Source: a virus. Taken from it: 35,578 nucleotides of DNA. The position numbers and the translations under genes were made by a program. Positions 17,348 through 24,720 of the stretch are shown piece by piece (the stretch's first letter is position 1; every line of letters begins with the position of its first letter). The notes beneath the pieces are model-generated. The model was given only the letters and a program-made list of their open reading frames with translations, had not been told where the DNA came from and ran no database searches. The stretch is taken from positions 1 to 35,578 of IMG/VR virus record IMGVR_UViG_3300027759_000019, one strand, 5' to 3'.

Positions 17348-17881
17348 TTAAATACCAATGGCTTTTCTGCCAACGTTACGTATATCTTTTAAGGCTTGTG
17401 CTGCTTCATCTCTTGCACCCATCTGTGGGTTCTTCCAATACTTAGACAAGTCAAACTTGCTAATTGCACTTGGATTATAACCACTTGGTGTAGGCTCGGC
17501 TGCTTGTTTCATCCAATCAAAATACTCGGCTGCTGTTTCGTGATTGCTAATGTTCTTTGAAAGCATAATCTTTTCAATCTGCTCAACATCGGCATCATCA
17601 CGGGCTAACCCTTTAGTAATCAATGATTGTCTACGTCTGTTCAATTCTTCACGGGCATCTTTTTCACGTAATTTATTTTCAGATACCAACAAACGGTTTT
17701 CCATGTCGGACATCTTTTTTTCTGTGTAATCTTGCATTTCCAGTTCAGGAATTGGTAGATCAGGCTTGACTTTTTTAGTCATGCGTAAGAAATCTTTGCG
17801 TGTGGATGGATTCTCAGCCAATTGCTTGGCTAAGAGTGCTAACTCATCACGCTGTTCTAATGAAATATCTTCTAAACTCAT
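17348..17881 (-). CDS. Scaffolding protein, 177 aa
   Basis: A highly charged, nearly all-helical protein without cysteines or membrane segments. A coiled-coil-like middle (about 55-115, MSDMENRLLVSENKLREKDA) and a basic C-terminus (IRNVGRKAIGI) are typical for capsid scaffolds, whose basic tail binds the inner face of the capsid protein. The position immediately upstream of the major capsid gene is the standard scaffold position. No protease domain is present. Confidence 0.75.
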   Translation of the reverse strand: MSLEDISLEQRDELALLAKQLAENPSTRKDFLRMTKKVKPDLPIPELEMQDYTEKKMSDMENRLLVSENKLREKDAREELNRRRQSLITKGLARDDADVEQIEKIMLSKNISNHETAAEYFDWMKQAAEPTPSGYNPSAISKFDLSKYWKNPQMGARDEAAQALKDIRNVGRKAIGI

Positions 17882-17898
17882 TTTTATCCCCTATTTAA

Positions 17899-18084
17899 TT
17901 AAATAACTTTCTTGGTGTCACCTGGTTGTGACATAGTCATTAGATTCTTGTTTCCTGCCTTACGAGCAGAATCCAATCCACCAAATTCTGAAAAACGTGG
18001 TGTGTTAATAACTTGTCCATTTTTCTGATTGTTATCAGTTGGTCTACGTGGTGCTGATGCGCCTCTTGGTTTAAATAAGTCCAT
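17899..18084 (-). CDS. Hypothetical small basic protein, 61 aa
   Basis: MDLFKPRGASAPRRPTDNNQ..., polar and basic with no hydrophobic core, probably disordered. It sits between the 169-aa gene and scaffold with short spacers and may be a head-assembly accessory. No family recognised. Confidence 0.55.
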   Translation of the reverse strand: MDLFKPRGASAPRRPTDNNQKNGQVINTPRFSEFGGLDSARKAGNKNLMTMSQPGDTKKVI

Positions 18085-18095
18085 GGTTCAATCCT

Positions 18096-18605
18096 TTACA
18101 TAGGTGGTGGTGGTGGCGATACATCGCCCATTGGAGGCATTCCACCTGGAGGTGGAGGAGGCATACCCATTGGTGACATACCAGGAATCATCGGTGCTTG
18201 TTGCATTGCATTACCTTCAGGTGTAGCACCACCAGCTTGAGGTAAGGTTTGTAGTAACTGCATAATTTCAGTTGGTTGCAATTCGTTGACTTTGCCTTTT
18301 TTCTGACCAATGATTGAAGTCATGGTGCGTAGTGCGCCTAAAATCTTTTGTCCTTCAGGTGTCTCACTACCGATTGCTGGCAAACTCTGCTCTAGCAAAT
18401 CCATTGCCATCGATAAATTAATCATCGCTGCTTCACGATTACCCATCTTGGGTTCAGGCGTACTCATTGGTGCGCCCATCGGTGGCATGGATGGATCAGA
18501 AATAACATTGTTTTCATCAGCAGGTAACGCAGGTGCGCCTTTAGGACTGGCTTTGTCTCTTTGACTAGCAATCATTTTCATCATTTCATCTGATGGCACA
18601 CTCAT
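18096..18605 (-). CDS. Pro/Met-rich assembly-associated protein, 169 aa
   Basis: A helical middle (NREAAMINLSMAMDLLEQSL, then EGQKILGALRTMTSIIGQ) lies between a disordered N-terminus and a Pro/Met/Gly C-terminus (residues about 140-169 with PPPPPG and PPPPPM). Phages with this gene order often have such a Pro/Met-rich protein between portal and scaffold, but its role is unknown. Shine-Dalgarno AAGGGA lies 6 bases before the ATG at 18605. It is the first gene after the structured leader at 18606-18739. Confidence 0.6.
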   Translation of the reverse strand: MSVPSDEMMKMIASQRDKASPKGAPALPADENNVISDPSMPPMGAPMSTPEPKMGNREAAMINLSMAMDLLEQSLPAIGSETPEGQKILGALRTMTSIIGQKKGKVNELQPTEIMQLLQTLPQAGGATPEGNAMQQAPMIPGMSPMGMPPPPPGGMPPMGDVSPPPPPM

Positions 18606-18628
18606 AACATTCCCTTCAAGTTGTACAT

Positions 18629-18656
18629 AGGTTACTCAGTTTTACAAAAATGTCAA
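18629..18656 (-). promoter_or_regulatory. Candidate promoter before the scaffold/capsid genes
   Basis: Reading leftward, a perfect -35 TTGACA (18656-18651) is followed after 16 bases by a weak -10 TAACCT (18634-18629), about 24 bases before the start of the 169-aa gene. The perfect -35 within a gap is notable; the -10 is poor, so promoter activity is uncertain. The segment AACCTA also resembles the early leader motif. Confidence 0.35.
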
Positions 18657-18658
18657 GT

Positions 18659-18694
18659 GGGGGTCTTATTTAGTTCTCCCAACCCCCGTGGGAG
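18659..18694 (-). promoter_or_regulatory. H-type pseudoknot in the leader of the scaffold/capsid genes
   Basis: Read leftward: CTCCCA (18694-18689), one loop base C (18688), GGGGGT (18687-18682), TGGGAG (18681-18676), an 11-nt A-rich loop AACTAAATAAG (18675-18665), ACCCCC (18664-18659). CTCCCA pairs with TGGGAG and GGGGGT pairs with ACCCCC, giving two interlocked 6-bp stems with loops of 1, 0 and 11 nt. These are the proportions of a classical H-type pseudoknot. It sits 54-89 bases upstream of the 169-aa start. Function is inferred: mRNA processing, translational control, or 3'-end protection of the upstream mRNA. Confidence 0.6.
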
Positions 18695-18739
18695 ATGTTA
18701 CTGGCAATTGCTTGCCTTTTTCCTTCTCACGGGAAACTA

Positions 18740-18787
18740 TTAACGCCTAGTTTTCCGACCACGCTTCATCATCATTTTGCCGTACAT
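18740..18787 (-). CDS. Micro-protein of 15 aa, very basic
   Basis: MYGKMMMKRGRKTRR, preceded by a strong Shine-Dalgarno (AGGAGA) about 6 bases before the ATG, and starting 17 bases after the stop of the 55-aa gene. Seven of 15 residues are Lys or Arg. Position and ribosome site argue it is translated; function is unknown. Small K/R-rich peptides are frequent in this type of phage. Its status as a gene rather than a leader peptide is uncertain. Confidence 0.5.
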   Translation of the reverse strand: MYGKMMMKRGRKTRR

Positions 18788-18804
18788 ACGCTTCTCCTAT
18801 TTAA

Positions 18805-18972
18805 CTATCCCCTAGTCATTCTGCCATAACTCCGCATACTTGGGTTACGGTCATTTGATTGCATACCTTGTACCCGATATTGCAAGGTAGGTACATCGGT
18901 TCTTGTGTTTAACTCGCTAGTTGTTACTCTAGGCGTTGCTGCTGTTGGTTGTACTGGTTTTGAATATTCCAT
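18805..18972 (-). CDS. Hypothetical protein, 55 aa
   Basis: MEYSKPVQPTAATPRVTTSE... ends MRSYGRMTRG; polar, Thr/Arg-rich and probably disordered. The ATG at 18972-18970 overlaps the portal stop (TAATG), giving translational coupling to the portal gene. No family recognised. Confidence 0.65.
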   Translation of the reverse strand: MEYSKPVQPTAATPRVTTSELNTRTDVPTLQYRVQGMQSNDRNPSMRSYGRMTRG

Positions 18973-20597
18973 TATCCGACCTCTGGTTCTTTCTTGGTTG
19001 TTTTTTCTCTGGGATTCTCTCTTGGTAGATTTTGTTCCATTTTTTCTCTTTTTGCTAGCTTTTCTTTTAATAATTGTTTCATAGGTGGTTCAACCAAGTC
19101 AAGCAAGGATTCTCGGTCAATTGCACCGACTTTAAAGAGATTAAATGCCATTTGTTTCAAATCTTCCGTAAAAATGGGAGAATTACTGTGTGCATCTACT
19201 TTTACAACAAAATCATTGGTAAATTGTCTTGGAATAAAGCGTAAACCGTTCTCATCAGTAAAATGCGTGTCATCATACGACTGCATCAGCTTTAAATACA
19301 AGGTTGCGACCTTTTCCAAGCTATCTTCTACAATCAATGCACGTTTCTTGGCTCGACTTGAACCTAAACGGGCTAATTGTGAGGCATGACCCTGACTTCT
19401 TACGCCAGATTCACCTCTACCTGATAAAACGTTGCTAATTCCCGACACTTCGGAGAACATGGCATCAACTTCATGGATTACTTCAAATAAATCAGGTGGC
19501 ATTTGTGGTGCTAAACGATCAACCCGTGCGCCTGGCATATCTGAGGCAATGTATGTACCAGCACGGTTAAGTGCCATAAACTTTTCATCAACAATACCTG
19601 AAACACCGCTATAAACTGTTGGTGGAGAGACTTGTTTGCTCAGTAAGTCTAAAATTTCAATCATGCGTTGATTGCGCATCTCTTGTAACTGCACTAATTT
19701 CTGACATTCACTTTGACCCCACAAGTAATCGTATTGTGGGTTCGGACACAATTGTACAAATGGACATTCACCTTTTAAGAACATACTCTCGCCTGGGCGA
19801 TCATATAAAATAATATCAGGTGAGGCAATCGTTACAACTTGGTAGTCTTGGGTATCATCATTCCACACCCATAACTCACGCATCTCTATCGTATCTTCAG
19901 CAACTTGGGGTGCATAGCGATTAATACCACCTAAGTCCAAATTGACGTTACCGTAAATGGTTGAGCCTGATTGACTCATCACAATACGGTTTACAGCATT
20001 AGGCATATCATCATCACTCAATTTGACACTAGCAATGACGCGTTTAATAATAGATTCTCGTTGTGGATGCGAATACAAACGGGCATACAGTTCAGATTTA
20101 GTAATGTAATAGACTTGTAAAAGTGCTTCTTGTCTGTCTGTGTACGGTATATCTTCACGCAGTACACCCATGCTTGACGGATCAATCATGTACGGCACGA
20201 TGCCACGGTTATAAACCAGTTTAATAAAGGTGGTGTTGTAGACTAATGCCCATGTCATTGCTAAAGAAAAAATTTGATCGGCATTCGAATTAAGCCATTC
20301 ATCATTCAGAGCTTGAGTAAGTATCGGTGTTTTAAATTGTTCTTCTTCAGGTACAGCAGCTCCGAGCGAAATAGAAAACCGAGTAGTCTCGGCAGAATAT
20401 AAGAAGCTAGTGAGCTGATCTAAATGCGGATGGATTTTATTAAAGTAGGCAGGAGGTTGTTCAGGCGAACTACCGAATAGATAGTAAGAGCGCAAGGAAG
20501 TGTAATCTGCCTTACGGGTTTCCATTGAGACTGAGCATTTTTCCATGAGATCAAGATAAAAATCTTCTCGATCAGCATGATTCGTAGGTATTCTCAT
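18972..20597 (-). CDS. Portal protein, 541 aa
   Basis: The N-terminus (MRIPTNHADREDFYLDLMEK, then ADYTSLRSYYLFGSSPEQPP) and a following segment with YFNKIHPHLDQLTSFLYSAE match portal proteins of short-tailed phages. A central region (MIEILDLLSKQVSPPTVYSG, then SEVSGISNVLSGRGESGVRS) corresponds to the portal stem/crown region with its conserved SGISxVxxGRGE-type loop. The C-terminal 40 residues are highly charged. It would form the dodecameric DNA channel at one capsid vertex. Position after terminase and before scaffold is standard, and it is coupled to the 184-aa gene by a 4-nt overlap. Confidence 0.85.
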   Translation of the reverse strand: MRIPTNHADREDFYLDLMEKCSVSMETRKADYTSLRSYYLFGSSPEQPPAYFNKIHPHLDQLTSFLYSAETTRFSISLGAAVPEEEQFKTPILTQALNDEWLNSNADQIFSLAMTWALVYNTTFIKLVYNRGIVPYMIDPSSMGVLREDIPYTDRQEALLQVYYITKSELYARLYSHPQRESIIKRVIASVKLSDDDMPNAVNRIVMSQSGSTIYGNVNLDLGGINRYAPQVAEDTIEMRELWVWNDDTQDYQVVTIASPDIILYDRPGESMFLKGECPFVQLCPNPQYDYLWGQSECQKLVQLQEMRNQRMIEILDLLSKQVSPPTVYSGVSGIVDEKFMALNRAGTYIASDMPGARVDRLAPQMPPDLFEVIHEVDAMFSEVSGISNVLSGRGESGVRSQGHASQLARLGSSRAKKRALIVEDSLEKVATLYLKLMQSYDDTHFTDENGLRFIPRQFTNDFVVKVDAHSNSPIFTEDLKQMAFNLFKVGAIDRESLLDLVEPPMKQLLKEKLAKREKMEQNLPRENPREKTTKKEPEVG

Positions 20598-21148
20598 CGT
20601 TTAATCTGTAGGTTATCGGGATCACGTAAACTTGAGCTTGGATCAGCCCGTGGTCCTACTGTAATCCCTGCTTGGCTTGGTGTCAACCCTGCGGACTCAC
20701 CTTTTATGGACTGACTATATCTGCCAGCCAAGATACTTTGCATATTCATTCCTTGGAACGCACCACCCCAGATGGCGTTATCCCCTGCTCTGGGTTCTTG
20801 CGGAGCTTGGGGGGTGGGCGGTTTCTTGAGTTGGTCTTTGTTACCCCGTTTACGTGTGGCGAATTTTTCGGCTTCGGCATACTCTTTTTCGGTAAACTTG
20901 TTGTTTCTGGTAAGGTATCCTGCTTGATTCTCACCCTCTCGTGCGGATTTAATATTTGACATTCCAAATTCGTTGGCAAGTTGCTTGGAGGACTTATCGG
21001 TAAACTTGGTTTTTGCCGAAACAAGCCCAGGAGCTTGGAGGTGAACTTGGAAAACTTCATGTGTACATCCTTTCATTGGGCATTTTGGTTGACGGCTTTC
21101 AAAATAACCGTGGTGATCGCATTTAAAATCCTTTAGAACTGGCATCAT
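20594..21148 (-). CDS. Zinc-knuckle-like hypothetical protein, 184 aa
   Basis: The N-terminus carries C10, H12, H13, C23 and C28 within CDHHGYF and KCPMKGC, resembling a small zinc ribbon. The rest is polar and low complexity, with Lys/Pro/Gln and Gly/Ser segments and an aromatic IWGGAFQGMNMQSILAGRYS motif. Placed between the 127-aa gene and portal; phages with this arrangement often carry a zinc-ribbon protein here, without known function. ATG at 21148 or the adjacent 21145 are both possible. Confidence 0.6.
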   Translation of the reverse strand: MMPVLKDFKCDHHGYFESRQPKCPMKGCTHEVFQVHLQAPGLVSAKTKFTDKSSKQLANEFGMSNIKSAREGENQAGYLTRNNKFTEKEYAEAEKFATRKRGNKDQLKKPPTPQAPQEPRAGDNAIWGGAFQGMNMQSILAGRYSQSIKGESAGLTPSQAGITVGPRADPSSSLRDPDNLQIKR

Positions 21149-21157
21149 TTTCCCCTT

Positions 21158-21541
21158 TTACTGTTCATCTAATGGTTTAATACTGTAATCATACTTGTTT
21201 TTAATACCGATTTGTATACCAATCTTGCCATTTTTCATCACTAAACGGGTATCTTTTTGCATAATTGGCTTGGCTTCTCTACGAAACTCCAGAAAACGGC
21301 TGTTATCTCGGTTTGCCATAATCGCTACTTCACCATCTAACCAATGATAATAGCCTTTACTGACTCGTCTTTGGACATACTCTGTTAAGGGTTCGGTCTT
21401 ATAAATAAAGACATCGAGTAAATGATTGCGTGTGATACCGCACAGATCAGCAAATAACTCTTGTGAGATGCCACGGTCATTATCAGACAGAAACCGTTTG
21501 ATTAAAACCTTTAACTCTCTTTTAGGAATAGTAGGTTTCAT
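21158..21541 (-). CDS. Hypothetical protein with HTH-like region, 127 aa
   Basis: Residues about 8-60 (LKVLIKRFLSDNDRGISQEL, then FADLCGITRNHLLDVFI) resemble a helix-turn-helix with an ISQELFADLCGITRNHL core, as in XRE-like repressors. The remainder forms charged strands (RFLEFRREAKPIMQKDTRLV). It is coupled by ATGA to terminase and is probably co-expressed with packaging genes. A DNA-binding or small-terminase role is possible but unproven. Confidence 0.6.
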   Translation of the reverse strand: MKPTIPKRELKVLIKRFLSDNDRGISQELFADLCGITRNHLLDVFIYKTEPLTEYVQRRVSKGYYHWLDGEVAIMANRDNSRFLEFRREAKPIMQKDTRLVMKNGKIGIQIGIKNKYDYSIKPLDEQ

Positions 21542-23319
21542 TTGTTGATTAATCCGTCTGAGCCGTATACCCCAATTCTTTTCAAATAATCGCTCACATT
21601 TCTACCCACAGTTAGTTGTTCAGGGGTAAAGTCATCTTGTATACGACTAATGTGTTTAGTAATCTTTTGCATAATGAGGCGAGGCTGTACTTGTTCAGCA
21701 AAGGCAGCAGTCGCTAAAGCACAGGCGATGACCCGATCATCCTTATTGCGCCCTGTTGCCATAATTGAGCCACCATCCCGAACAATGGTTTTCATTTCCT
21801 CAATGGTATCCATGTCCACAATGTCCATCATGCCACGCTCAAAGAAGTCTTTCATGTAAGACAGCATCCGTTCTTTGGTAGCTGCGGTGGTTAGCCAACC
21901 AATACTGTTGGAGTAGCCACCAAGGGTATCGTTCCTACGCCAGATATAGTTTTGCATATTGCCGTACACATCGGTAAGTTCTTTACCAAGGGCTGTACCC
22001 ATGGCTGCTGCTTGTCTTTTGAGATTCTTTAATTCATTGATAACGGCTTGACCTGGACCATTGACTTCTAAGTTTAAGGTAGAGTTTTTATAAGCACCAG
22101 CGAGGTGGGCTAAGACCCACGCAAACTGGTAGGTGTTCATTTCTGCTGTAGCAAAAGAGGCGACTTGTTCCAAGCCGTCAGCATAACAACGAAAGACTTG
22201 TATACAAAAGCGATCAGCCCAATCAGAACTACCGTAGGCAGGGTCTGCACCAATGACATAATAAGCAGTATCAACTGGTTCTTCCCAAATCTTTAGAGTA
22301 GCAAGACGTTCGGTGGACTTGAGAACCTCGGTATCTTGAAAATTAACTCCGAATGAATAACGATAACAATCGTAGGTGCGTTTTTTAAGTGCTTTGACAG
22401 CATCAGTACACCTTGAGTTAGAGAAGAATGAAGTACCTGTCATAACAAAGGCGTAATCTTCGGTAGGAGGAAACTCTTGATACATGAGACTCTCATCCTT
22501 AATACCTTCTAGCATCTTCCAACGCCACCACGCCATTTGCCTAGAGTTAATCTCTACGCCATATAACTTCTTAATATCCTTTACCCACTCTTTTTCTTCA
22601 CCTGTGAGTTTGCCATCCCAATAAACTTTATACGTCATACCTTCAGGATCGAGGCTATATAACTCATTACGCCACCACCCACAGAAGATGGCTCTCTGTG
22701 TCCTTGCTCGTTTGGCAGTAACGTACATATCGTGAAACATATTAAAGCCTCTGGCGGTACTCTCAAAGAGGTATAAACGGTGTGGATTGGTTTCAGCAAG
22801 AGAAGCTAGTAAAGATGCTAATCCTTCTTCATCTCCCCAAGAACTTGTTTCCGTACCATGCAAGTATGTAATCGCCTTGCCACGACCCAAACTTCCTTTA
22901 GCTCTAAGTCCAGCGACTTGATAAAAGAGACGAGAGCGGTTTTTGAGGGAAAGCTGATTGCGGTTGTGAGCAAGTAACGGGATGCGATACTCTTTGGGTA
23001 AACCATCCATATACATGGCGAGGGTTGACCTGAACATATCTCGGTTTTCTTCGGTGTCGGTGGTAAGTGTGCCTTGTAATCCTGCGTGGATAAAGTGCCA
23101 GTAGAGGTCAAGAGCGAGTGAGACGGTTGTGATTCCAAGTTGTCTACCTTTCAAAATAACAAAAAAATGAACATCATCTTGTAAACCTTTGGTAATCTCA
23201 TCCATCACATAGGTTTGTGACCCTAAGAGAGTACCCATCTTCTTGAGACCTTGTTCTTTCGTCTCAATCTTGAGCTGTGAACAGAAGTTATAAAACTGTT
23301 TTTGATTAAAGGCGGTCAT
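21538..23319 (-). CDS. Terminase large subunit (ATPase/nuclease DNA-packaging motor), 593 aa
   Basis: The N-terminal ATPase has a deviant Walker A, KGRQLGITT (57-65), a Walker B/catalytic segment TYLHGTETSSWGDEE (151-165), and the coupling motif LFESTARG (184-191). The C-terminal nuclease has the first acidic motif IGADPAYGSSDWADR near residues 358-372 and a late DDRVIACALA motif, the RNase-H-like acidic cluster that cuts concatemers. It pumps and cleaves genomic DNA at the portal. It lies just before the 127-aa and portal genes. Length is normal and all expected motifs are present. Confidence 0.92.
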   Translation of the reverse strand: MTAFNQKQFYNFCSQLKIETKEQGLKKMGTLLGSQTYVMDEITKGLQDDVHFFVILKGRQLGITTVSLALDLYWHFIHAGLQGTLTTDTEENRDMFRSTLAMYMDGLPKEYRIPLLAHNRNQLSLKNRSRLFYQVAGLRAKGSLGRGKAITYLHGTETSSWGDEEGLASLLASLAETNPHRLYLFESTARGFNMFHDMYVTAKRARTQRAIFCGWWRNELYSLDPEGMTYKVYWDGKLTGEEKEWVKDIKKLYGVEINSRQMAWWRWKMLEGIKDESLMYQEFPPTEDYAFVMTGTSFFSNSRCTDAVKALKKRTYDCYRYSFGVNFQDTEVLKSTERLATLKIWEEPVDTAYYVIGADPAYGSSDWADRFCIQVFRCYADGLEQVASFATAEMNTYQFAWVLAHLAGAYKNSTLNLEVNGPGQAVINELKNLKRQAAAMGTALGKELTDVYGNMQNYIWRRNDTLGGYSNSIGWLTTAATKERMLSYMKDFFERGMMDIVDMDTIEEMKTIVRDGGSIMATGRNKDDRVIACALATAAFAEQVQPRLIMQKITKHISRIQDDFTPEQLTVGRNVSDYLKRIGVYGSDGLINK

Positions 23320-23351
23320 GTATTCTTCTGGTGATCAAACTGTTCTGCTTC

Positions 23352-23582
23352 TTAAAATTCCCAATTGGCAACCTTTACCCGATTAACCTTATCTTTAGCG
23401 CATTTTACTAAGTCATTGACTCTGCCTTCAGAATAATTCTTCTTCCAAGTCTCAAATAAGGCAATCTTTTCAGCATCGGTATGGCACTCTATGACTCTTT
23501 GCATCTCTATCTTAAAACAGATGCGAGACTCATACAACTGTTCAGACCATGCCTTTTCAATGTCTAAGGTCACTAGCATCAT
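23352..23582 (-). CDS. Hypothetical helical protein, 76 aa
   Basis: MMLVTLDIEKAWSEQLYESR..., helical, charged, with three cysteines. It overlaps the 75-aa gene by 26 bases and ends 32 bases before the terminase start. Nearby terminase suggests a small packaging or early-late accessory; no family recognised. Confidence 0.55.
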   Translation of the reverse strand: MMLVTLDIEKAWSEQLYESRICFKIEMQRVIECHTDAEKIALFETWKKNYSEGRVNDLVKCAKDKVNRVKVANWEF

Positions 23583-23784
23583 CTAGCTCATTAATAATGG
23601 CTTGCAAACGATCTAGTTCAATCTGCGCTGCGGACATTAACTTTGCACTCTCAGCATGAACACGCATTAACTCATGGAAGATTTGCTCCTTATCCATTGA
23701 CCAAATACTCTGCATATACTTGCGCTTTGTGTCATCAGACACAGACTGTATTTGTTCAGCAAGAGATGTTATTCCGTTCGCCAT
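23557..23784 (-). CDS. Hypothetical coiled-coil protein, 75 aa
   Basis: An almost entirely helical protein (LAEQIQSVSDDTKRKYMQSI, then LMRVHAESAKLMSAAQIELD) with heptad spacing. It overlaps both neighbours (16 bases upstream, 26 downstream). The helical, charged character near terminase could fit a small terminase subunit, but nothing proves this. Confidence 0.55.
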   Translation of the reverse strand: MANGITSLAEQIQSVSDDTKRKYMQSIWSMDKEQIFHELMRVHAESAKLMSAAQIELDRLQAIINELDDASDLRH

Positions 23785-23987
23785 ACCCGTACCCCGTCAT
23801 TTTCTTTTCTAGCGATAAACTTCATACCCAGTTGTTTACCCATTCGATAGTTGGAATTACAAATAACTTGTAAACTCGTGTCCTCAACAAAGAAACTATC
23901 ACTAATCTCCATAACCTTATACGGATAACTGTTTCTAACCCTTATTTTAGGTAACTCTCTATTCTTTTCTATTGCTAACATATTCAC
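23769..23987 (-). CDS. Hypothetical protein, 72 aa, first gene of the late strand
   Basis: MNMLAIEKNRELPKIRVRNS..., a small basic protein with beta-strand patterns. It has the best Shine-Dalgarno in the area (AGGAGG, 5-10 bases before the ATG at 23987) and starts the leftward block next to the divergent control region. No family recognised. Confidence 0.6.
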   Translation of the reverse strand: MNMLAIEKNRELPKIRVRNSYPYKVMEISDSFFVEDTSLQVICNSNYRMGKQLGMKFIARKENDGVRVWRTE

Positions 23988-24095
23988 CTCCTACGCAAAT
24001 AATAGCATAGTTCAGAAAACACAAATTTTCTTTGGGGGGGGAAGGGAATAGGTCACGCTCATTACTAGACTCAAACCCAATTCATTTCCCAAAAC

Positions 24096-24124
24096 ATTGC
24101 ACAAGGATAAAAGAATCGCATCAA
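24096..24124 (-). promoter_or_regulatory. Candidate leftward (late) promoter
   Basis: Reading leftward: TTGATG (24124-24119), a 17-base spacer, TGCAAT (24101-24096). Each box matches the sigma-70 consensus at 4 of 6 positions with optimal spacing. It lies about 109 bases upstream of the first leftward gene. A candidate only. Confidence 0.35.
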
Positions 24125-24370
24125 CCCATAATTACCCATAACCAAAAATTGATTATTGATTAGTCATTACCGTTAGTTGATTGTTACCCAGTCCAAGCTA
24201 TTCCATTTACCTGTAAGCGAACAACCCAGGCAAATAGTTCTATTTTTAAAGAGGCGTGAGAGGAGTCTATCCATCGATCATTCCAACAAATTACCGAATA
24301 GACTATATACATAACTACTATATTAGTATTCTTTAAATTTATAGATATAGACTATATATGTCTAGAAACT

Positions 24371-24383
24371 ATAGATAACTATG
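24371..24383 (+). repeat. 13-bp repeat ATAGATAACTATG, copy 1
   Basis: Exact copy of 24500-24512. Its flanks make an imperfect version of the downstream palindrome, as expected for a second, weaker operator site about 100 bases upstream of the -10 box. Confidence 0.6.
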
Positions 24384-24483
24384 ATACTTATTATAGATAG
24401 TATATATCTATAGAAATATACAATCAATAGAAAAATACAATGTATGTTTTATACAACTATATGTTGCATTAGTAGATTATGTG

Positions 24484-24489
24484 TATAAT
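24484..24489 (+). promoter_or_regulatory. -10 box of the main rightward (early) promoter
   Basis: A perfect TATAAT, 58 bases upstream of the first rightward ATG. The -35 region is weak (TTGCAT at 24464-24469 with a short 14-base spacer), so activation or AT-rich UP-type sequence may matter. The predicted start of transcription falls on the palindrome at 24496-24515. Confidence 0.6.
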
Positions 24490-24495
24490 AGAGTT

Positions 24496-24515
24496 ATACA
24501 TAGATAACTATGTAT
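24496..24515 (+). promoter_or_regulatory. Operator-like palindrome at the early transcription start
   Basis: A perfect 8-bp inverted repeat, ATACATAG-ATAA-CTATGTAT, beginning 7 bases after the TATAAT box. A repressor bound here would block initiation or clearance. The inner 13 bases recur at 24371-24383. A binding protein is not identified; candidates in the genome are the HTH-like proteins at 21158-21541 and 31892-32161. Confidence 0.55.
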
Positions 24516-24520
24516 TGATT

Positions 24521-24540
24521 AAACCTAACTAATTAAGGAA
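24521..24540 (+). promoter_or_regulatory. Shared early leader motif, copy 1
   Basis: AAACCTAACTAATTAAGGAA, ending in the Shine-Dalgarno of the first early gene. Related sequences precede the genes at 25851, 28439, 29779 and 31308 at nearly constant distance from the ATG. Confidence 0.6.
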
Positions 24541-24546
24541 TACAAA

Positions 24547-24717
24547 ATGTTAAACAAAGCACACAGAAAAGCATTTAGAGAGGCATTGAGAAGTGACATT
24601 CCATTCTCATATTTTGCTCCACACGATAGAAAAGTAATTCGCCACAATAGCGCAATTGTTGAGGCGATAGCCTCACGCCGTGAGTTCTCATTTGTTAATT
24701 CTAATAAAGGAAACTAA
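24547..24717 (+). CDS. Small basic early protein, 56 aa
   Basis: MLNKAHRKAFREALRSDIPF... ends FVNSNKGN; helical and rich in Arg/His/Lys, with no membrane segment. It is the first gene after the early promoter and has a Shine-Dalgarno (TAAGGAA) about 7 bases before the ATG. It ends three bases before the next ATG. First early genes of phages often encode host-takeover proteins, but nothing in the sequence shows a function. Confidence 0.6.
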   Translation: MLNKAHRKAFREALRSDIPFSYFAPHDRKVIRHNSAIVEAIASRREFSFVNSNKGN

Positions 24718-24720
24718 ATC

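Larger units (their letters stand above)
23988..24546. promoter_or_regulatory. Divergent control region, possible replication origin
   Basis: No convincing gene in 559 bases. From left: a G8 run (24034-24041); a possible leftward promoter (24096-24124); short direct repeats (ACCCATAA twice near 24125-24142; ATTGATT twice near 24148-24160); then about 230 extremely AT-rich bases with TAGACTATATA twice (24299-24309, 24348-24358), ATAGATAACTATG twice (24371-24383, 24500-24512), an inverted repeat TATAGATA-GTATA-TATCTATA (24392-24412), and a rightward -10 with an operator-like palindrome. The repeats plus an easily melted AT block would suit an origin as well as promoters; both roles are inferred. 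Confidence 0.6.

Noticed and set aside
18696-18732. Plus-strand terminator candidate GGCAA-TTGC-TTGCC followed by TTTTT (18704-18722)
   Set aside because: Stem is only 5 bp and no plus-strand gene lies upstream to terminate.
20746-21060. 104-codon minus-strand frame within the 184-aa gene
   Set aside because: Low-complexity Pro/Ser/Lys product in a shifted frame, no ribosome site, and the 184-aa frame is coupled to portal.
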